Of a stretch of 33,310 nucleotides of DNA, positions 14,436 through 23,933 are shown piece after piece. Where the stretch lies: positions 1 through 33,310 of the forward strand of contig MSXT01000079.1 in NCBI GenBank assembly GCA_002083595.1, read 5' to 3'. The position numbers and the translations under genes were made by a program. The number at the start of each line of letters is the position of its first letter. The first letter of the stretch is position 1. Source of the stretch: Proteobacteria bacterium ST_bin16. GTDB lineage: Bacteria; Pseudomonadota; Gammaproteobacteria; Burkholderiales; Nitrosomonadaceae. The notes under the pieces were generated by a model. It ran no database searches. It saw nothing but the letters and a program-made list of their open reading frames with translations, and was not told the origin of the DNA.

Positions 14436-16631
14436 ATGACGCAATACCAACTCTTCGCCACCACGCCCAAAGCGATGGAAGGCATACTCGCCAACGAAAT
14501 CCAAACACTCGGCGGGCAAAACGTGCAGCAGAAACTCGCCGGTGTAGCTTTTCAAGGCGACCTGGCGATGGCGTACCGCGCCTGCTTATGGTTGCGCACC
14601 GCCAGTCGCGTGCTATTGCTGCTCAGCAGCTTCGAGGTCAAATCGCAACAGGATCTCTACGATGGCGTGCAACGCATCGACTGGTCCGGGCACCTGAACG
14701 CCGACGACAGCCTGGCGGTATCGTTTAACAGCAAGAATAATGCGGCGATCAACAACACCCATTTCGGCGCGCTCAAAGTGAAAGATGCCATTGTCGATCA
14801 ACTGCGCGCCAAGTTCGGCAGCCGCCCCAATGTCGACACTGAGTACCCGAGCATCCGCGTCAATGTTTATTTGCACAACGACACGGCACAGTTGAGCCTG
14901 GATTTATCCGGCGAAAGCTCGCATAAACGCGGCTACCGCGAAGTCAGCATCGCCGCGCCGATCAAGGAAAACCTGGCGGCGGCGATTTTGCTGCGTGCCA
15001 GTTGGCCGGAAATCGCCCAGCAAGGCGGCTCATTGATTGATCCGATGTGCGGCTCCGGCACGCTGCTGGTGGAAGGCGCGCTGATCGCCGGGGATATCGC
15101 ACCGGGATTGCAACGCGATTATTTCGGTTTTCTCGGCTGGAAACAGCACGACACCGCGCTCTGGGAAAGCGTTTGGGACGATGCGCAGCAACGCCGCGAG
15201 ATTGGTTTGAATAAATTGCCGGTGATCGCCGGTTTCGATCAGGATCGCCGCACCGTCGCCACCGCATTGCAACATGTCGAAAACGCCGGGTTGGCGGGAA
15301 AAATTCACATCGAGAAACGCGACATCAGCGATGCCTCCGCGGCGGAAAGCTGGGCGAAAGGGCTGATCGTCTGCAACCCACCGTATGGCGAACGGCTCGG
15401 CGACGAAGAACAAGCCGCTTTGCTCTACCGTCAGTTCGGCGAGGTGTTAAAGCAACGCTTCGCCGGTTGGCAGGCGGCGATGATCATCGGCAATCCGGAG
15501 CTGGGCTTCCGGTTGGGCATCCGCTCGCACAAACCAATTACGCTGTTCAATGGCGCGCTGGAGTGCAAGTTATTGCGCTTCACCATCGAAGAATCCGCTT
15601 TCTTCGAACCGAAAACCCATTCGCAACAGGAACGCATCGAACACGTCAGCCGCCGCGCCCAAGCCGGACAGGTCGACAGCCAGGCAGAAATGTTCGCCAA
15701 CCGCTTACGCAAGAACCGGAAGAAACTGGCCAAGTGGGCCAAACAAAATCAAGTGCATTGTTACCGGCTGTACGACGCCGACCTGCCGGAATACGCGGTG
15801 GCCGTGGATGTGTATCAAGGCGAGCAGACCTGGGTCAACGTGCAGGAATACGAATCGCCGAAAACGATCGATCCTATCAAAGCCAATCAGCGGTTGGCCG
15901 GTGTGATGGCGGCGATACCCCAAGTGCTGGAAATTCCCGCCGAGCAAGTGTTTCTGAAAATTCGCCGCAAGCAAAAAAGTACCGACCAGTACGAGAAACT
16001 GAGCGACTTACGTCACTTTCATGTGGTGGAAGAAGGCGGTTGCAAGTTTTGGGTGAATTTCGAGGACTATCTCGACACCGGCCTGTTTCTCGATCACCGC
16101 CCCATGCGTCTGCTGATCCAGCAACAAGCCAAAGGCAAGCGCTTCCTCAATTTATTCGCCTACACCGGCAGCGCCACGGTGCATGCCGCGATCGGCGGCG
16201 CGGTGTCGAGCGTCACGGTGGATATGTCGAACACGTATCTGGATTGGGCCAGAAGAAATTTTGTGCTCAACGGCATTGATGGCGATCACCGGCTGGTGCG
16301 CGCCGATTGCTCGCAATGGCTAGCCGAACAAGCCAGTGCCAAACAAAAACCGCAATTCGACCTGATCTTTCTCGACCCGCCCACTTTTTCCAACTCAAAA
16401 CGAATGGACGAAGCTTTCGACATCCAGAAAGACCACGTGCAATTGATCCGTAATGCTGCTGCTTTGCTGGCGCCGGGCGGAACCTTGTATTTCTCGACCA
16501 ACTTCCGCCGCTTCAAGATGGACCAGGAAGCTTTGCGTGATTTAGCCATCGAAGACATCAGCAGCAAGATGATCCCCGAAGATTTCGCCCGCGATGCCAA
16601 GATTCATTATTGCTGGAAGATTTATCGATGA
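14436..16631 (+). CDS. rlmKL: Bifunctional 23S rRNA methyltransferase RlmK/RlmL
   Basis: A 731-residue fusion of two methyltransferases acting on 23S rRNA helix 74: the RlmL half makes m2G2445 and the RlmK half m7G2069 (E. coli numbers). N-terminal THUMP domain at about 45-155; RlmL methyltransferase with DPMCGSGTLLVE near residue 202 and the catalytic NPPYGERLG near 313; RlmK methyltransferase with the SAM-binding LNLFAYTGSATVHA near 570 and LDPPTFSNSKRM near 646. The length is close to that of the E. coli fusion. Its GC-rich codon use resembles mgtE. A nested hairpin follows its stop, facing the convergent PEP-CTERM gene. Confidence 0.96.
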   Translation: MTQYQLFATTPKAMEGILANEIQTLGGQNVQQKLAGVAFQGDLAMAYRACLWLRTASRVLLLLSSFEVKSQQDLYDGVQRIDWSGHLNADDSLAVSFNSKNNAAINNTHFGALKVKDAIVDQLRAKFGSRPNVDTEYPSIRVNVYLHNDTAQLSLDLSGESSHKRGYREVSIAAPIKENLAAAILLRASWPEIAQQGGSLIDPMCGSGTLLVEGALIAGDIAPGLQRDYFGFLGWKQHDTALWESVWDDAQQRREIGLNKLPVIAGFDQDRRTVATALQHVENAGLAGKIHIEKRDISDASAAESWAKGLIVCNPPYGERLGDEEQAALLYRQFGEVLKQRFAGWQAAMIIGNPELGFRLGIRSHKPITLFNGALECKLLRFTIEESAFFEPKTHSQQERIEHVSRRAQAGQVDSQAEMFANRLRKNRKKLAKWAKQNQVHCYRLYDADLPEYAVAVDVYQGEQTWVNVQEYESPKTIDPIKANQRLAGVMAAIPQVLEIPAEQVFLKIRRKQKSTDQYEKLSDLRHFHVVEEGGCKFWVNFEDYLDTGLFLDHRPMRLLIQQQAKGKRFLNLFAYTGSATVHAAIGGAVSSVTVDMSNTYLDWARRNFVLNGIDGDHRLVRADCSQWLAEQASAKQKPQFDLIFLDPPTFSNSKRMDEAFDIQKDHVQLIRNAAALLAPGGTLYFSTNFRRFKMDQEALRDLAIEDISSKMIPEDFARDAKIHYCWKIYR

Positions 16632-16680
16632 ATGGGTGTAGCTCAATTCCGCTTTAATAACGCATCGTTACAATTCGAGA

Positions 16681-16713
16681 AGATCAGCCCAGAGGAATAC
16701 TCTGAACTGATCT
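16681..16713. terminator. Nested hairpin between convergent rlmKL and the PEP-CTERM gene
   Basis: An outer stem AGATCAG (16681-16687) / CTGATCT (16707-16713) encloses an inner stem CAGAG (16690-16694) / CTCTG (16700-16704) with a GAATA loop. Both flanks are only mildly T-rich (TTCTTCTT on the plus side, TTCTCGAATT on the minus side). A bidirectional terminator is likely from position. Confidence 0.6.
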
Positions 16714-16776
16714 GGATTCTTCTTACCGGTTGGCTGCGATTTGCGCCGTGATACGCCCTCGAGTTCAGGCTTGTTC

Positions 16777-17433
16777 TCAGTTATTGCGGCGGTGGCGTGC
16801 AGTGAACCCCAGCAGCCCTAATCCGGCCAGCAACATGACGTACGTTCCGGGTTCAGGGACGGCGGTCACAACGATATTATCAAAGTATACGTTGCCCGCA
16901 ATTGCGTCAGATCCGACAAAATCTTCCAACATAAGATGCAGCGGCATACCATTCATGAGGGTGCCACCATAAACAAATAGAGCGGTATTGGCATTGATCG
17001 TAATCGAATAATTTGTCCATGCTCCGCTGTGCGTCAATACCACGTTGAGTCCCGGATAACCGGCCTGAGTACCTGCGATCCAAGTATGCGATCCCGGTTT
17101 ACCATCACTGATACCCACGAATCCGCCCAGATCAGCCGTGGAAGAACCGGGTGTCTCGACACTCAAGTAATCGAAACTCACGGTATAAATTTGTGATGGC
17201 GCAAAGAAGGAGTTGGCGGTAAAAATATCACCACCGGAGCCGAGTCCGGTAAATGACAGCACGTCATTGCCACTCAGCGGATTCGTTGGATCGGCAACGA
17301 CAACACCGGTTCCAACGGGATTCCATTGACCCAGACCGGATTCAAAATCTTCACTAAAAAGTGTAGTGCTCGCTTGCACGGAAAAAGACGCAAACACCGC
17401 AATCAATGCACCCAAATAATTCGAGTATTTCAT
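16777..17433 (-). CDS. PEP-CTERM sorting-domain secreted protein
   Basis: The 218-residue product has a signal peptide (about 1-22, ending VQA) and a textbook PEP-CTERM tail: VPEPGTYV at about 192, a hydrophobic helix MLLAGLGLLGF and a basic end RHRRNN. The tail directs the protein to an exosortase, which cleaves and handles matrix-associated proteins in exopolysaccharide-making bacteria. The body is beta-rich and low in Lys, with FSEDFESGLGQWNPVGTGVV and YFDNIVVTAVPEP, a pattern of carbohydrate-binding jelly-roll PEP-CTERM proteins; no catalytic motif is seen. A good Shine-Dalgarno AAGGGAG precedes the ATG. No exosortase gene is in the window. The leader is long and structured. Confidence 0.93.
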   Translation of the reverse strand: MKYSNYLGALIAVFASFSVQASTTLFSEDFESGLGQWNPVGTGVVVADPTNPLSGNDVLSFTGLGSGGDIFTANSFFAPSQIYTVSFDYLSVETPGSSTADLGGFVGISDGKPGSHTWIAGTQAGYPGLNVVLTHSGAWTNYSITINANTALFVYGGTLMNGMPLHLMLEDFVGSDAIAGNVYFDNIVVTAVPEPGTYVMLLAGLGLLGFTARHRRNN

Positions 17434-17465
17434 GATGATCTCCCTTGTTAAAAAATCTTGATACT

Positions 17466-17491
17466 AAAACCCCTCGCCGCAAACGGCAGGG
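17466..17491 (-). terminator. Terminator-like hairpin upstream of the PEP-CTERM gene
   Basis: On the minus strand CCCTGCCG-TTTG-CGGCGAGGG forms a GC-rich stem (eight pairs, one a G-T, with one bulged A) followed by GTTTT. It probably ends the czcA transcript, but it lies only 33 bases before the PEP-CTERM ATG, so it may also sit inside that gene's leader and act as an attenuator. Confidence 0.6.
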
Positions 17492-17532
17492 CATTCAGTA
17501 CACCTATCCAATAATCGCTCAAAAACATCGCA

Positions 17533-17598
17533 GCCGATATCAGTAGAAATACGCAGGATCGGCGCTTACACTTTATATCAGTGTTTTATGCGCCTCAA
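17533..17598 (-). promoter_or_regulatory. Extended -10 promoter and structured leader start for the PEP-CTERM gene
   Basis: The minus strand shows TTGAGG (17598-17593) and the extended -10 TGATATAAAG (17580-17571), 15 bases apart. The promoter overlaps a nested inverted repeat: GGCGC/GCGCC arms at 17561-17594 with ACACT/AGTGT inside. Just downstream GCCGAT (17563-17558) can pair with ATCGGC (17538-17533). A transcript from here would have a leader of about 130 bases running through the terminator-like hairpin. Confidence 0.4.
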
Positions 17599-17628
17599 CA
17601 TTGAACTCACCAAACTTGAATCAAAACC

Positions 17629-20600
17629 TCAACTAGCCGTTGCATTCCGCCGATGCACCAGCTGATACAACACCGGCACCACCAGCAATGACAGCAAAGA
17701 TTGCGACAATGTGCTGCCGATCATCACGGTCGCCAGGGTGCGCTGCACTTCCGCTCCGGTGGTAGTGCTCAGCGCCATCGGCAGGAAGCCCAATGATTCC
17801 ACCCAGGTCGTAATCAGGACCGGGCGCAGCCGCAATAGCGCCCCAGTCCGGATGGCTTCTTCGAGCTTTAGCCCCTGCGCGCGCAAATCGCGAATGAACG
17901 ACAGCAGCACCAGACCATCCAGCACCGCCACGCCGGACATGGCGATGAATCCGACCCCAGCGGAAATCGATAGCGGAATATCGCGTAACCACAGCGCGAC
18001 GATGCCGCCGGTAATCGCCAATGGCACCGCGCTGAACACCAACAAGCTATCTCGCATACTGCCAAGCATGGTGTACAACAGGAAAAATACCAATCCAAGC
18101 GCCAGTGGAATAACAATCTGCAAGCGTTCCGCCGCCATGATCAACTGCTCGAATTGTCCGCCCCACGACAACCAATAACCGGCGGGCATTTTGACTTGCT
18201 TGGCGATATGCTCTTGCGCTTCCATGACAAACGACCCGATGTCGCGGCCACGCACGTTGGCGGTAATCACCACACGGCGCTTGCCGTTTTCCCGGCTGAT
18301 TTGATTGGGGCCTTTGGCAATGTGCAGGTCAGCGACTTCGCCAAGCGCCACATACACCGGCAATGGCGCGGCTGGAGCATTTTGGCCGCCGCCTGCTAAC
18401 AGCGGGTTCACTGCCATATTCTGCGCTCCCGGCGCGACCGGTACCGGCAGCTTGACCGGCAGGCGTTTGAGCATTTCGATATCACCACGGACCTGTTCCG
18501 GCAGCCGCACTTGCAACTCGAAACGGCGGTCGCCTTCAAAAATCAAGCCGGTCGTTCTGCCACCGATGGCGATATTGATCGCGTCTTGCACATCGCTGCC
18601 ATTGAGGCCGTAACGCGCCATTTTGGTACGATCCATCTGAATCGATAGCACTGGTAAGCCGGTAATTTGTTCTACCCGCACATCTGCCGCGCCGGGCACC
18701 GCCTTGATGATTTTTTCAATCCGTTCGGCAAGATTGAGCATGACATCGAGATCGTCGCCGAACACTTTCACCGCGACATCCGCGCGCACCCCGGATAGCA
18801 GTTCATTGAAGCGCATTTGTATCGGCTGCGTGAACTCGTAATTGTTACCCGGCACTTTGCGCACCGCTTCCTCCATCGCCGCGATCAATTCCTGCTTGCT
18901 GCGATACTTACCGGACCATTCGGATTGCGGTTTGATAATGATGAAGATATCCGCGACACTTGGCGGCATCGGATCGGTCGCAATTTCCGCTGTACCAATT
19001 TTGGAAAACACCCGGCTGACTTCGGAAAACTTCTTGATCGTTTCCTCCAGCTCATTCTGCATCTCAACGGCTGTACTGAGGCTGGTACCGGGAATACGGA
19101 TGGCGTGCAGCGCAATATCCTCTTCGTCCAAGCTGGGAATAAACTCACTGCCCATACGCGTGGTCAGCAGCAGCGACAAAATCACGATAACAGCAGCGAT
19201 GGTCACCGTTAACCCCTTATTATCCATCGCGGCATCCAATGCAGGCGCGTAGATTTTCTTCGCCCATAGCACCGCGGCACCTTCTTTTTCCATCATTTTG
19301 CCGGAGAGAAACATGGCCACCGCCGCCGGCACAAACGTCACCGACAGAAATACCGCACCCAGCAATGCCAGCAATACCGTGTATGCCATCGGATGAAACA
19401 TCTTGCCTTCCACACCGGACAGCGCAAACACCGGCAGATAAACCACCATGATGATAATCTGCCCGAACAACAGGGCTTCCCTGACTTCTTTGGAAGCATC
19501 GAAAACGATCTCGAAGCGTTCTTCAGGCGTTAATTCCCGCCCCATTCGCCCTTGTTCCAGCGAAAGACGGCGAATACAGTTCTCCACGATGATGACAGCG
19601 CCGTCGACAATGATGCCGAAATCGAGCGCCCCCAGACTCAGCAGGTTGGCGCTGACATTACTAGCCACCATGCCGCTGATGGTGAACAACATCGCCAGCG
19701 GAATAATCAGCGCGGTGATCAGCGCAGCGCGCAGGTTGCCGAGCGATATGAACAAGACCACGATGACCAGCGCGGCGCCTTCCATCAAGTTGTTTGAAAC
19801 CGTGCTGATGGTTTTGTCGACCAGCGTAGTACGGTTATAAACCGGCGTTGCAGTGATACCGGCAGGCAGACCACGGTTGATCTCGGCCAGTTTTTCCGCC
19901 GCCGCCTGCGAAACGGTGCGGCTGTTTTCCCCGATCAGCATAAACGCCGTACCCAGCACCACTTCGTGGCCGTTCTGCGTCGCGGCGCCAGTGCGTAATT
20001 CCTTGCCGATCAATACATCGGCGACGTTCTTGACGCGTATCGGCACGCCCTGATTACTGCCCAGAATGATCTCGCCGATTTCGACCAGATCGGCCACTTG
20101 TCCCGGTACCCTGACCAGATACTGTTCGCCGCTTTTCTCGATATAACCCGCACCGATATTGAGATTGTTACGCTCCAGCGCCAGTACCAGGTCTTGCAGC
20201 GTCAAACCTAATGAAATCAGTTTCTCCGGATAAGGCGTGACATGAAATTGCTTGACGTAGCCGCCGACCGAGTTGACCTCCGTCACCCCTTTCACCATGC
20301 GCATGCGGGGTTTGACGATCCAGTCTTGCAACTCGCGCAAATCCATCGACGTATACGGTGTGCCATCCGGTTTGCGCGCCTCGGGATCGGCATCGACAGT
20401 CCACATAAAAATTTCACCCAGACCCGTAGAAATCGGCCCTATGGTCGGGACAATCGCGACTGGCAACCGGCTTCTGACTTCTTGAATGCGCTGACTGACC
20501 AGTTGCCGCACCAGGTAGATATCGGTGCCATCCTTAAAAATCACCGTGACTTGCGATAAGCCGTAGCGCGACAGGGAGCGGGTATATTCCAGACCGGGCA

Positions 20601-20826
20601 GTCCGGCCATCGCCATCTCGATCGGAAAGGTAATGCGCTGTTCGGCTTCCAGGGGCGAATAACCAGGCGCCGTGGTATTGATTTGCACTTGCACATTGGT
20701 GATGTCCGGCACCGCGTCGATCGGCAGCTTCAGGTAGTTGTACATGCCGAATGCGGCCATTGCCAGCACTGCCAACAAAACAAGCCCGCGCTGGTATATC
20801 GATATTTTCAAAATCCGTTCAAACAT
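17629..20826 (-). CDS. czcA: Heavy-metal efflux RND pump, inner-membrane subunit (CzcA/CusA family)
   Basis: A 1065-residue RND pump that exports divalent or monovalent heavy-metal ions by proton antiport. It has the twelve-helix RND layout with two large periplasmic loops. The proton-relay signature DFGIIVDGAVIIVEN near residue 400 in helix 4 has the two Asp and the Glu typical of heavy-metal RND pumps and favours the Zn/Co/Cd-type CzcA group over the Cu/Ag CusA group, though the metal is not proven. A Pro/Ala/Gly-rich stretch at about 794-826 (APGAQNMAVNPLLAGGGQ, then NAPAAPLPVY) looks like an extra loop. It is the last gene of czcI-czcC-czcB-czcA, 31 bases after czcB, and is followed by a terminator-like hairpin. 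Confidence 0.95.
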   Translation of the reverse strand: MFERILKISIYQRGLVLLAVLAMAAFGMYNYLKLPIDAVPDITNVQVQINTTAPGYSPLEAEQRITFPIEMAMAGLPGLEYTRSLSRYGLSQVTVIFKDGTDIYLVRQLVSQRIQEVRSRLPVAIVPTIGPISTGLGEIFMWTVDADPEARKPDGTPYTSMDLRELQDWIVKPRMRMVKGVTEVNSVGGYVKQFHVTPYPEKLISLGLTLQDLVLALERNNLNIGAGYIEKSGEQYLVRVPGQVADLVEIGEIILGSNQGVPIRVKNVADVLIGKELRTGAATQNGHEVVLGTAFMLIGENSRTVSQAAAEKLAEINRGLPAGITATPVYNRTTLVDKTISTVSNNLMEGAALVIVVLFISLGNLRAALITALIIPLAMLFTISGMVASNVSANLLSLGALDFGIIVDGAVIIVENCIRRLSLEQGRMGRELTPEERFEIVFDASKEVREALLFGQIIIMVVYLPVFALSGVEGKMFHPMAYTVLLALLGAVFLSVTFVPAAVAMFLSGKMMEKEGAAVLWAKKIYAPALDAAMDNKGLTVTIAAVIVILSLLLTTRMGSEFIPSLDEEDIALHAIRIPGTSLSTAVEMQNELEETIKKFSEVSRVFSKIGTAEIATDPMPPSVADIFIIIKPQSEWSGKYRSKQELIAAMEEAVRKVPGNNYEFTQPIQMRFNELLSGVRADVAVKVFGDDLDVMLNLAERIEKIIKAVPGAADVRVEQITGLPVLSIQMDRTKMARYGLNGSDVQDAINIAIGGRTTGLIFEGDRRFELQVRLPEQVRGDIEMLKRLPVKLPVPVAPGAQNMAVNPLLAGGGQNAPAAPLPVYVALGEVADLHIAKGPNQISRENGKRRVVITANVRGRDIGSFVMEAQEHIAKQVKMPAGYWLSWGGQFEQLIMAAERLQIVIPLALGLVFFLLYTMLGSMRDSLLVFSAVPLAITGGIVALWLRDIPLSISAGVGFIAMSGVAVLDGLVLLSFIRDLRAQGLKLEEAIRTGALLRLRPVLITTWVESLGFLPMALSTTTGAEVQRTLATVMIGSTLSQSLLSLLVVPVLYQLVHRRNATAS

Positions 20827-20857
20827 GATTTTTCCTTGGGTAGCTTATTTGTGTTGG

Positions 20858-22357
20858 CTAATGGTCATGCGATGCACCGGCTTTGTCGATATCGGCCTTG
20901 ATGGCGAAGCTGTTGCCCGAAGCATATCGTTCCCCGGCAGCAAATCCTTTCAATACCTCCACCATTTTGCCGTCGCTGCGGCCCAATTCCAGCGGACGCG
21001 CTTCGAGATAACCGCCGTAACGGCCAAACACGACTGTCCAGTCACGGAACGTCTGTATCGCTTGCGCCGAAACCGCAACCGGCACTTCTATTTCGTCGGA
21101 TACCAGCTCGATGTTGACGAACATACCGGGATGCCAGCGGCCGTCCTTGTTGTCCAGGATGACTCGCGCCGTGGCTGTGCGCGTCTGTCCGCCGATCAGC
21201 GTGGTGATATACGTGACGACACCCTCGCCTTCGACGTCGAATGCAGTCGCTTTGACCAAGGCTTTCTGCCCGACTCTGACAATACTCAGATCTTTCGGGT
21301 ACACCGTCACGGCGGTCCACACCGTCGACATATCGGCCACGGTGAAGATGGTGATATCGTCTTTTAGCACGGCACCCAACGCAACCGTCCGAGCAATGAT
21401 CAACCCCGAAATCGGTGCGCGGACTTCATAACGCGTTAAATCTTTCGCTTTTAATCCCGGCTCGGGCCGCACCCCCAGTGCACGCAATTTTTCAGCCGCG
21501 AGATCGGAAGCAATCTTGGCTTCATTCAACACCAATTCCGCTGCCTGAAAATCTTGTTTTGCCGAAATTTTTTCTTCCCACAGTTGCTTTTCACGCTCAT
21601 ACACAGTTCTTGCGAGCGACAATCGCCGTTGCGCCGCCAGGTATTGGCTGTGCAAATCGGCAAGCAGCTGGCTTTCGATGACCGCCAACACATCACCTTT
21701 CTTCACCATTTGACCCGGCTCAAAATTCACCGTCGCGACAATCCCCGGCAAGCGCGGCACTACTTGCACGATCCTGTCCGGATTAAAAACGATCTCGCCG
21801 GGCGATGTCAGCATCGAGCGGATCACTGCCGGTCCAGCCGTTTGTATCTCGACACCCATTGTTTTGAGCATCTCATCCGTCATTTCCAAGCGCGCTTCGA
21901 CTTGACTGGAACCCCAGCGGAATGTCTGGCCGTTGCGCTCGGCGGCAATCGCCAGATCAAATGAATGCGGTTCTTCCACCACTTGGTCGCCGAGCAGATA
22001 ATCGGCTTCCGGTACAAATTTAATCAGCTGCACCGGCGCTCCAAGCCGCGTCAATGCGATAGACACCTTAGCGGCAGCCGGTGGAAGCGGCTTGCCGTTT
22101 TCATACAGATAAATCCGGAATTGCGGCGGCACGCCTTTTTCAAAAATCGTCAATTCCAGCCCGAAACCATTATCAACAAACAACTTGCCGCCTCTTGGAC
22201 CGGTATCCGGCTGATTTTCACCCGCTATTCCGGTATTACCAGCCGCCATCTCCGCTGTGTCTGCCGACGGCTTATCCAGCAACAAAATCAATCCCGCCAG
22301 TACAACACCTATGGCAATGACGATCAAAATTGGCATCAATCGCGTTTTATTCATCAT
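20858..22357 (-). CDS. czcB: Heavy-metal efflux RND periplasmic adaptor (CzcB family)
   Basis: The 499-residue adaptor bridges pump and outer-membrane channel. It has an N-terminal signal anchor at about 8-28, an added N-terminal domain at about 50-150 typical of CzcB proteins (GPRGGKLFVDNGFGLELTIFE and FRIYLYENGKPL), then the lipoyl/barrel-sandwich half (VVPRLPGIVATVNFEPGQMVKKGDVLAVIES), an alpha-helical hairpin (about 245-300), the second lipoyl half (VRAPISGLIIARTV), beta-barrel and membrane-proximal parts. It ends ASHDH, a possible metal-catching tail. The start is one of two adjacent ATGs after AAGGA. It is 23 bases after czcC. Confidence 0.95.
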   Translation of the reverse strand: MMNKTRLMPILIVIAIGVVLAGLILLLDKPSADTAEMAAGNTGIAGENQPDTGPRGGKLFVDNGFGLELTIFEKGVPPQFRIYLYENGKPLPPAAAKVSIALTRLGAPVQLIKFVPEADYLLGDQVVEEPHSFDLAIAAERNGQTFRWGSSQVEARLEMTDEMLKTMGVEIQTAGPAVIRSMLTSPGEIVFNPDRIVQVVPRLPGIVATVNFEPGQMVKKGDVLAVIESQLLADLHSQYLAAQRRLSLARTVYEREKQLWEEKISAKQDFQAAELVLNEAKIASDLAAEKLRALGVRPEPGLKAKDLTRYEVRAPISGLIIARTVALGAVLKDDITIFTVADMSTVWTAVTVYPKDLSIVRVGQKALVKATAFDVEGEGVVTYITTLIGGQTRTATARVILDNKDGRWHPGMFVNIELVSDEIEVPVAVSAQAIQTFRDWTVVFGRYGGYLEARPLELGRSDGKMVEVLKGFAAGERYASGNSFAIKADIDKAGASHDH

Positions 22358-22380
22358 GTATCCTTTTTACTTTTCCGCTG

Positions 22381-23805
22381 TTAAGGCAAACGTCCGTTGA
22401 TTTCATGCTTAGGCTTGATGCTATCGATTGGCGCTGCGATCAGGCGTTCTATGTCGTTAATCAGACGTTGATAGTTTGCCAACGCACGCACATAGAGCAG
22501 TTGATTCTGAAACAGCACGCGCTGGGCATCCAGCAGCTCCAGCAAACCAAATTTGCCCAGCTCATAACCTCTACGCATCACATTGAAGGCGCTCCGGGCG
22601 CCGGGCAGGATTTCATCGCGCAGAATATTGATTTCATTCCATACCGCCGACATCGTTTCATACGATTGCGCCAGCTCGGTTCTAAGCCGTATATCGGTCG
22701 CCACTTGTTCATCGACGGCTTTATCCACGCGCTGGTAAGCTTCCTTGAGATTGCCTTGATTGCGATCGAAGAGCGGCAATGGAATCATCACGCCCGCGAC
22801 TGCCGTGGTGCCGCCCAATTGCGCATGATGCACAGCACCGGCATTCAGAGTCAGATTGGGGATGCGGCGGGTTTGCTCGACTTCGACCAGCGCTTTGCGA
22901 TGTTCAATGTTTTTCATGGCACGCAGCGCCATCGGATTTTCTAGCACCCGATCTTGCAGTGTTTGAAAATCGGGCGGCGCAATCGATGTTTCCAAAGTCC
23001 CCAAGGCTTTAGCAAACTGCGGCACGGCGCTATCCCATAGCAAAGCAAGCCGTTTCCGGGCGGAAATCAGATCCCGCTGCGCCTGTTCGAATTCGATTCG
23101 CGCCGTGGACAGTCCGACTTTGGCTCTGGTTTCTTCAATGGGCGGCACTTTGCCTGCCTGCACTCGTAAAACCACGGTATCCACCACATTTTGCGCCAGC
23201 TGCCTGGTTTCCTCCGCGAGCTTGAGCCGTTCCTGGCCGGCCAGCACTTCGGTAAACACATTCGCCACCCGGGCTATGATTTCCACACGCCTGGATTCAT
23301 AGTCCCGCGCAGCCAGTTCCTCATTCAGCCGGGCGGCGCCAACCCGGGCGGCGCGTTTACCGCCCAGTTCGATCAATTGTCCTATCCGGATAGTTGTTAG
23401 TTGTTGCACCACTTCCTGTGCCACCGAATCCTGCGAATTGATGTCACCACTCAGCTTTTTTATATTCCCGGGATTCTCAACATTCACCGACAATTCCGGG
23501 TTTCTCAGTAACCCCGCTTGCAGGGTAGCCCCTTCCAATGCACGCATTTCCTTGGCAAACGACGCCAATTCGGGATTACGAAGCAGGGCCAGATTGACCG
23601 CGTCACGCAACGTGAGATCACCAGTCTCATGCGCGGACGAGTCTGCTGTTTGACTTTTGATACCATTTGGCGCCACACCGAAAGCATCGGCGCCAACATT
23701 GGCATGGAACGAAAAACCCAGTAAAAAAATGAACCCGGGCAAGATACGCCGCAATCCGGATACCGCCCAATAGCAAAGCGCGATCGATAAGCCGCTCAAT
23801 GTCAT
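22381..23805 (-). CDS. czcC: Outer-membrane efflux channel, TolC/CzcC family
   Basis: The outer-membrane channel of the metal pump. I start it at the ATG at 23805, which has GGAGG six bases before it, giving 474 residues; a TTG 30 bases upstream would only add MHSIGVCGGF. The N-terminus is a signal-like hydrophobic segment, followed by the two repeated outer-membrane efflux protein domains (DLTLRDAVNLALLRNPELASFAKEMRA and the later LENPMALRAMKNIEHRKALVEVEQTRRIPNLTLNAG). The long helical stretches rich in Ala, Glu and Arg are those of TolC barrels. It is the second gene of the efflux operon, 128 bases after czcI. Confidence 0.93.
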   Translation of the reverse strand: MTLSGLSIALCYWAVSGLRRILPGFIFLLGFSFHANVGADAFGVAPNGIKSQTADSSAHETGDLTLRDAVNLALLRNPELASFAKEMRALEGATLQAGLLRNPELSVNVENPGNIKKLSGDINSQDSVAQEVVQQLTTIRIGQLIELGGKRAARVGAARLNEELAARDYESRRVEIIARVANVFTEVLAGQERLKLAEETRQLAQNVVDTVVLRVQAGKVPPIEETRAKVGLSTARIEFEQAQRDLISARKRLALLWDSAVPQFAKALGTLETSIAPPDFQTLQDRVLENPMALRAMKNIEHRKALVEVEQTRRIPNLTLNAGAVHHAQLGGTTAVAGVMIPLPLFDRNQGNLKEAYQRVDKAVDEQVATDIRLRTELAQSYETMSAVWNEINILRDEILPGARSAFNVMRRGYELGKFGLLELLDAQRVLFQNQLLYVRALANYQRLINDIERLIAAPIDSIKPKHEINGRLP

Positions 23806-23857
23806 AAATCCTCCGCATACACCTATGCTATGCAAATATGAAACGGATCATTGAAAA

Positions 23858-23869
23858 ATCAGAACTGAT
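23858..23869. promoter_or_regulatory. Short dyad between czcI and czcC
   Basis: ATCAG-AA-CTGAT at 23858-23869 is flanked by A-rich and T-rich runs (GAAAAATCAG and CTGATCTGTTTTTT). It could be an operator for an internal promoter or a weak hairpin that lowers expression of czcCBA relative to czcI. Confidence 0.3.
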
Positions 23870-23933
23870 CTGTTTTTTGCATAACTATGGATTATTACCA
23901 TCCATCCACAAAAAATACTTTTTAAAGTCTGGT

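Noticed and set aside
15467..16279. 270-codon open frame inside rlmKL
   Set aside because: It is a +1 frame shadow rich in Arg, Ser and Pro, typical of GC-rich coding DNA; RlmKL is continuous through the region.
17434..17628. Second c-di-GMP riboswitch before the PEP-CTERM gene
   Set aside because: The leader has hairpins but lacks GACGCAAAG and the tetraloop-receptor pieces of GEMM-I.
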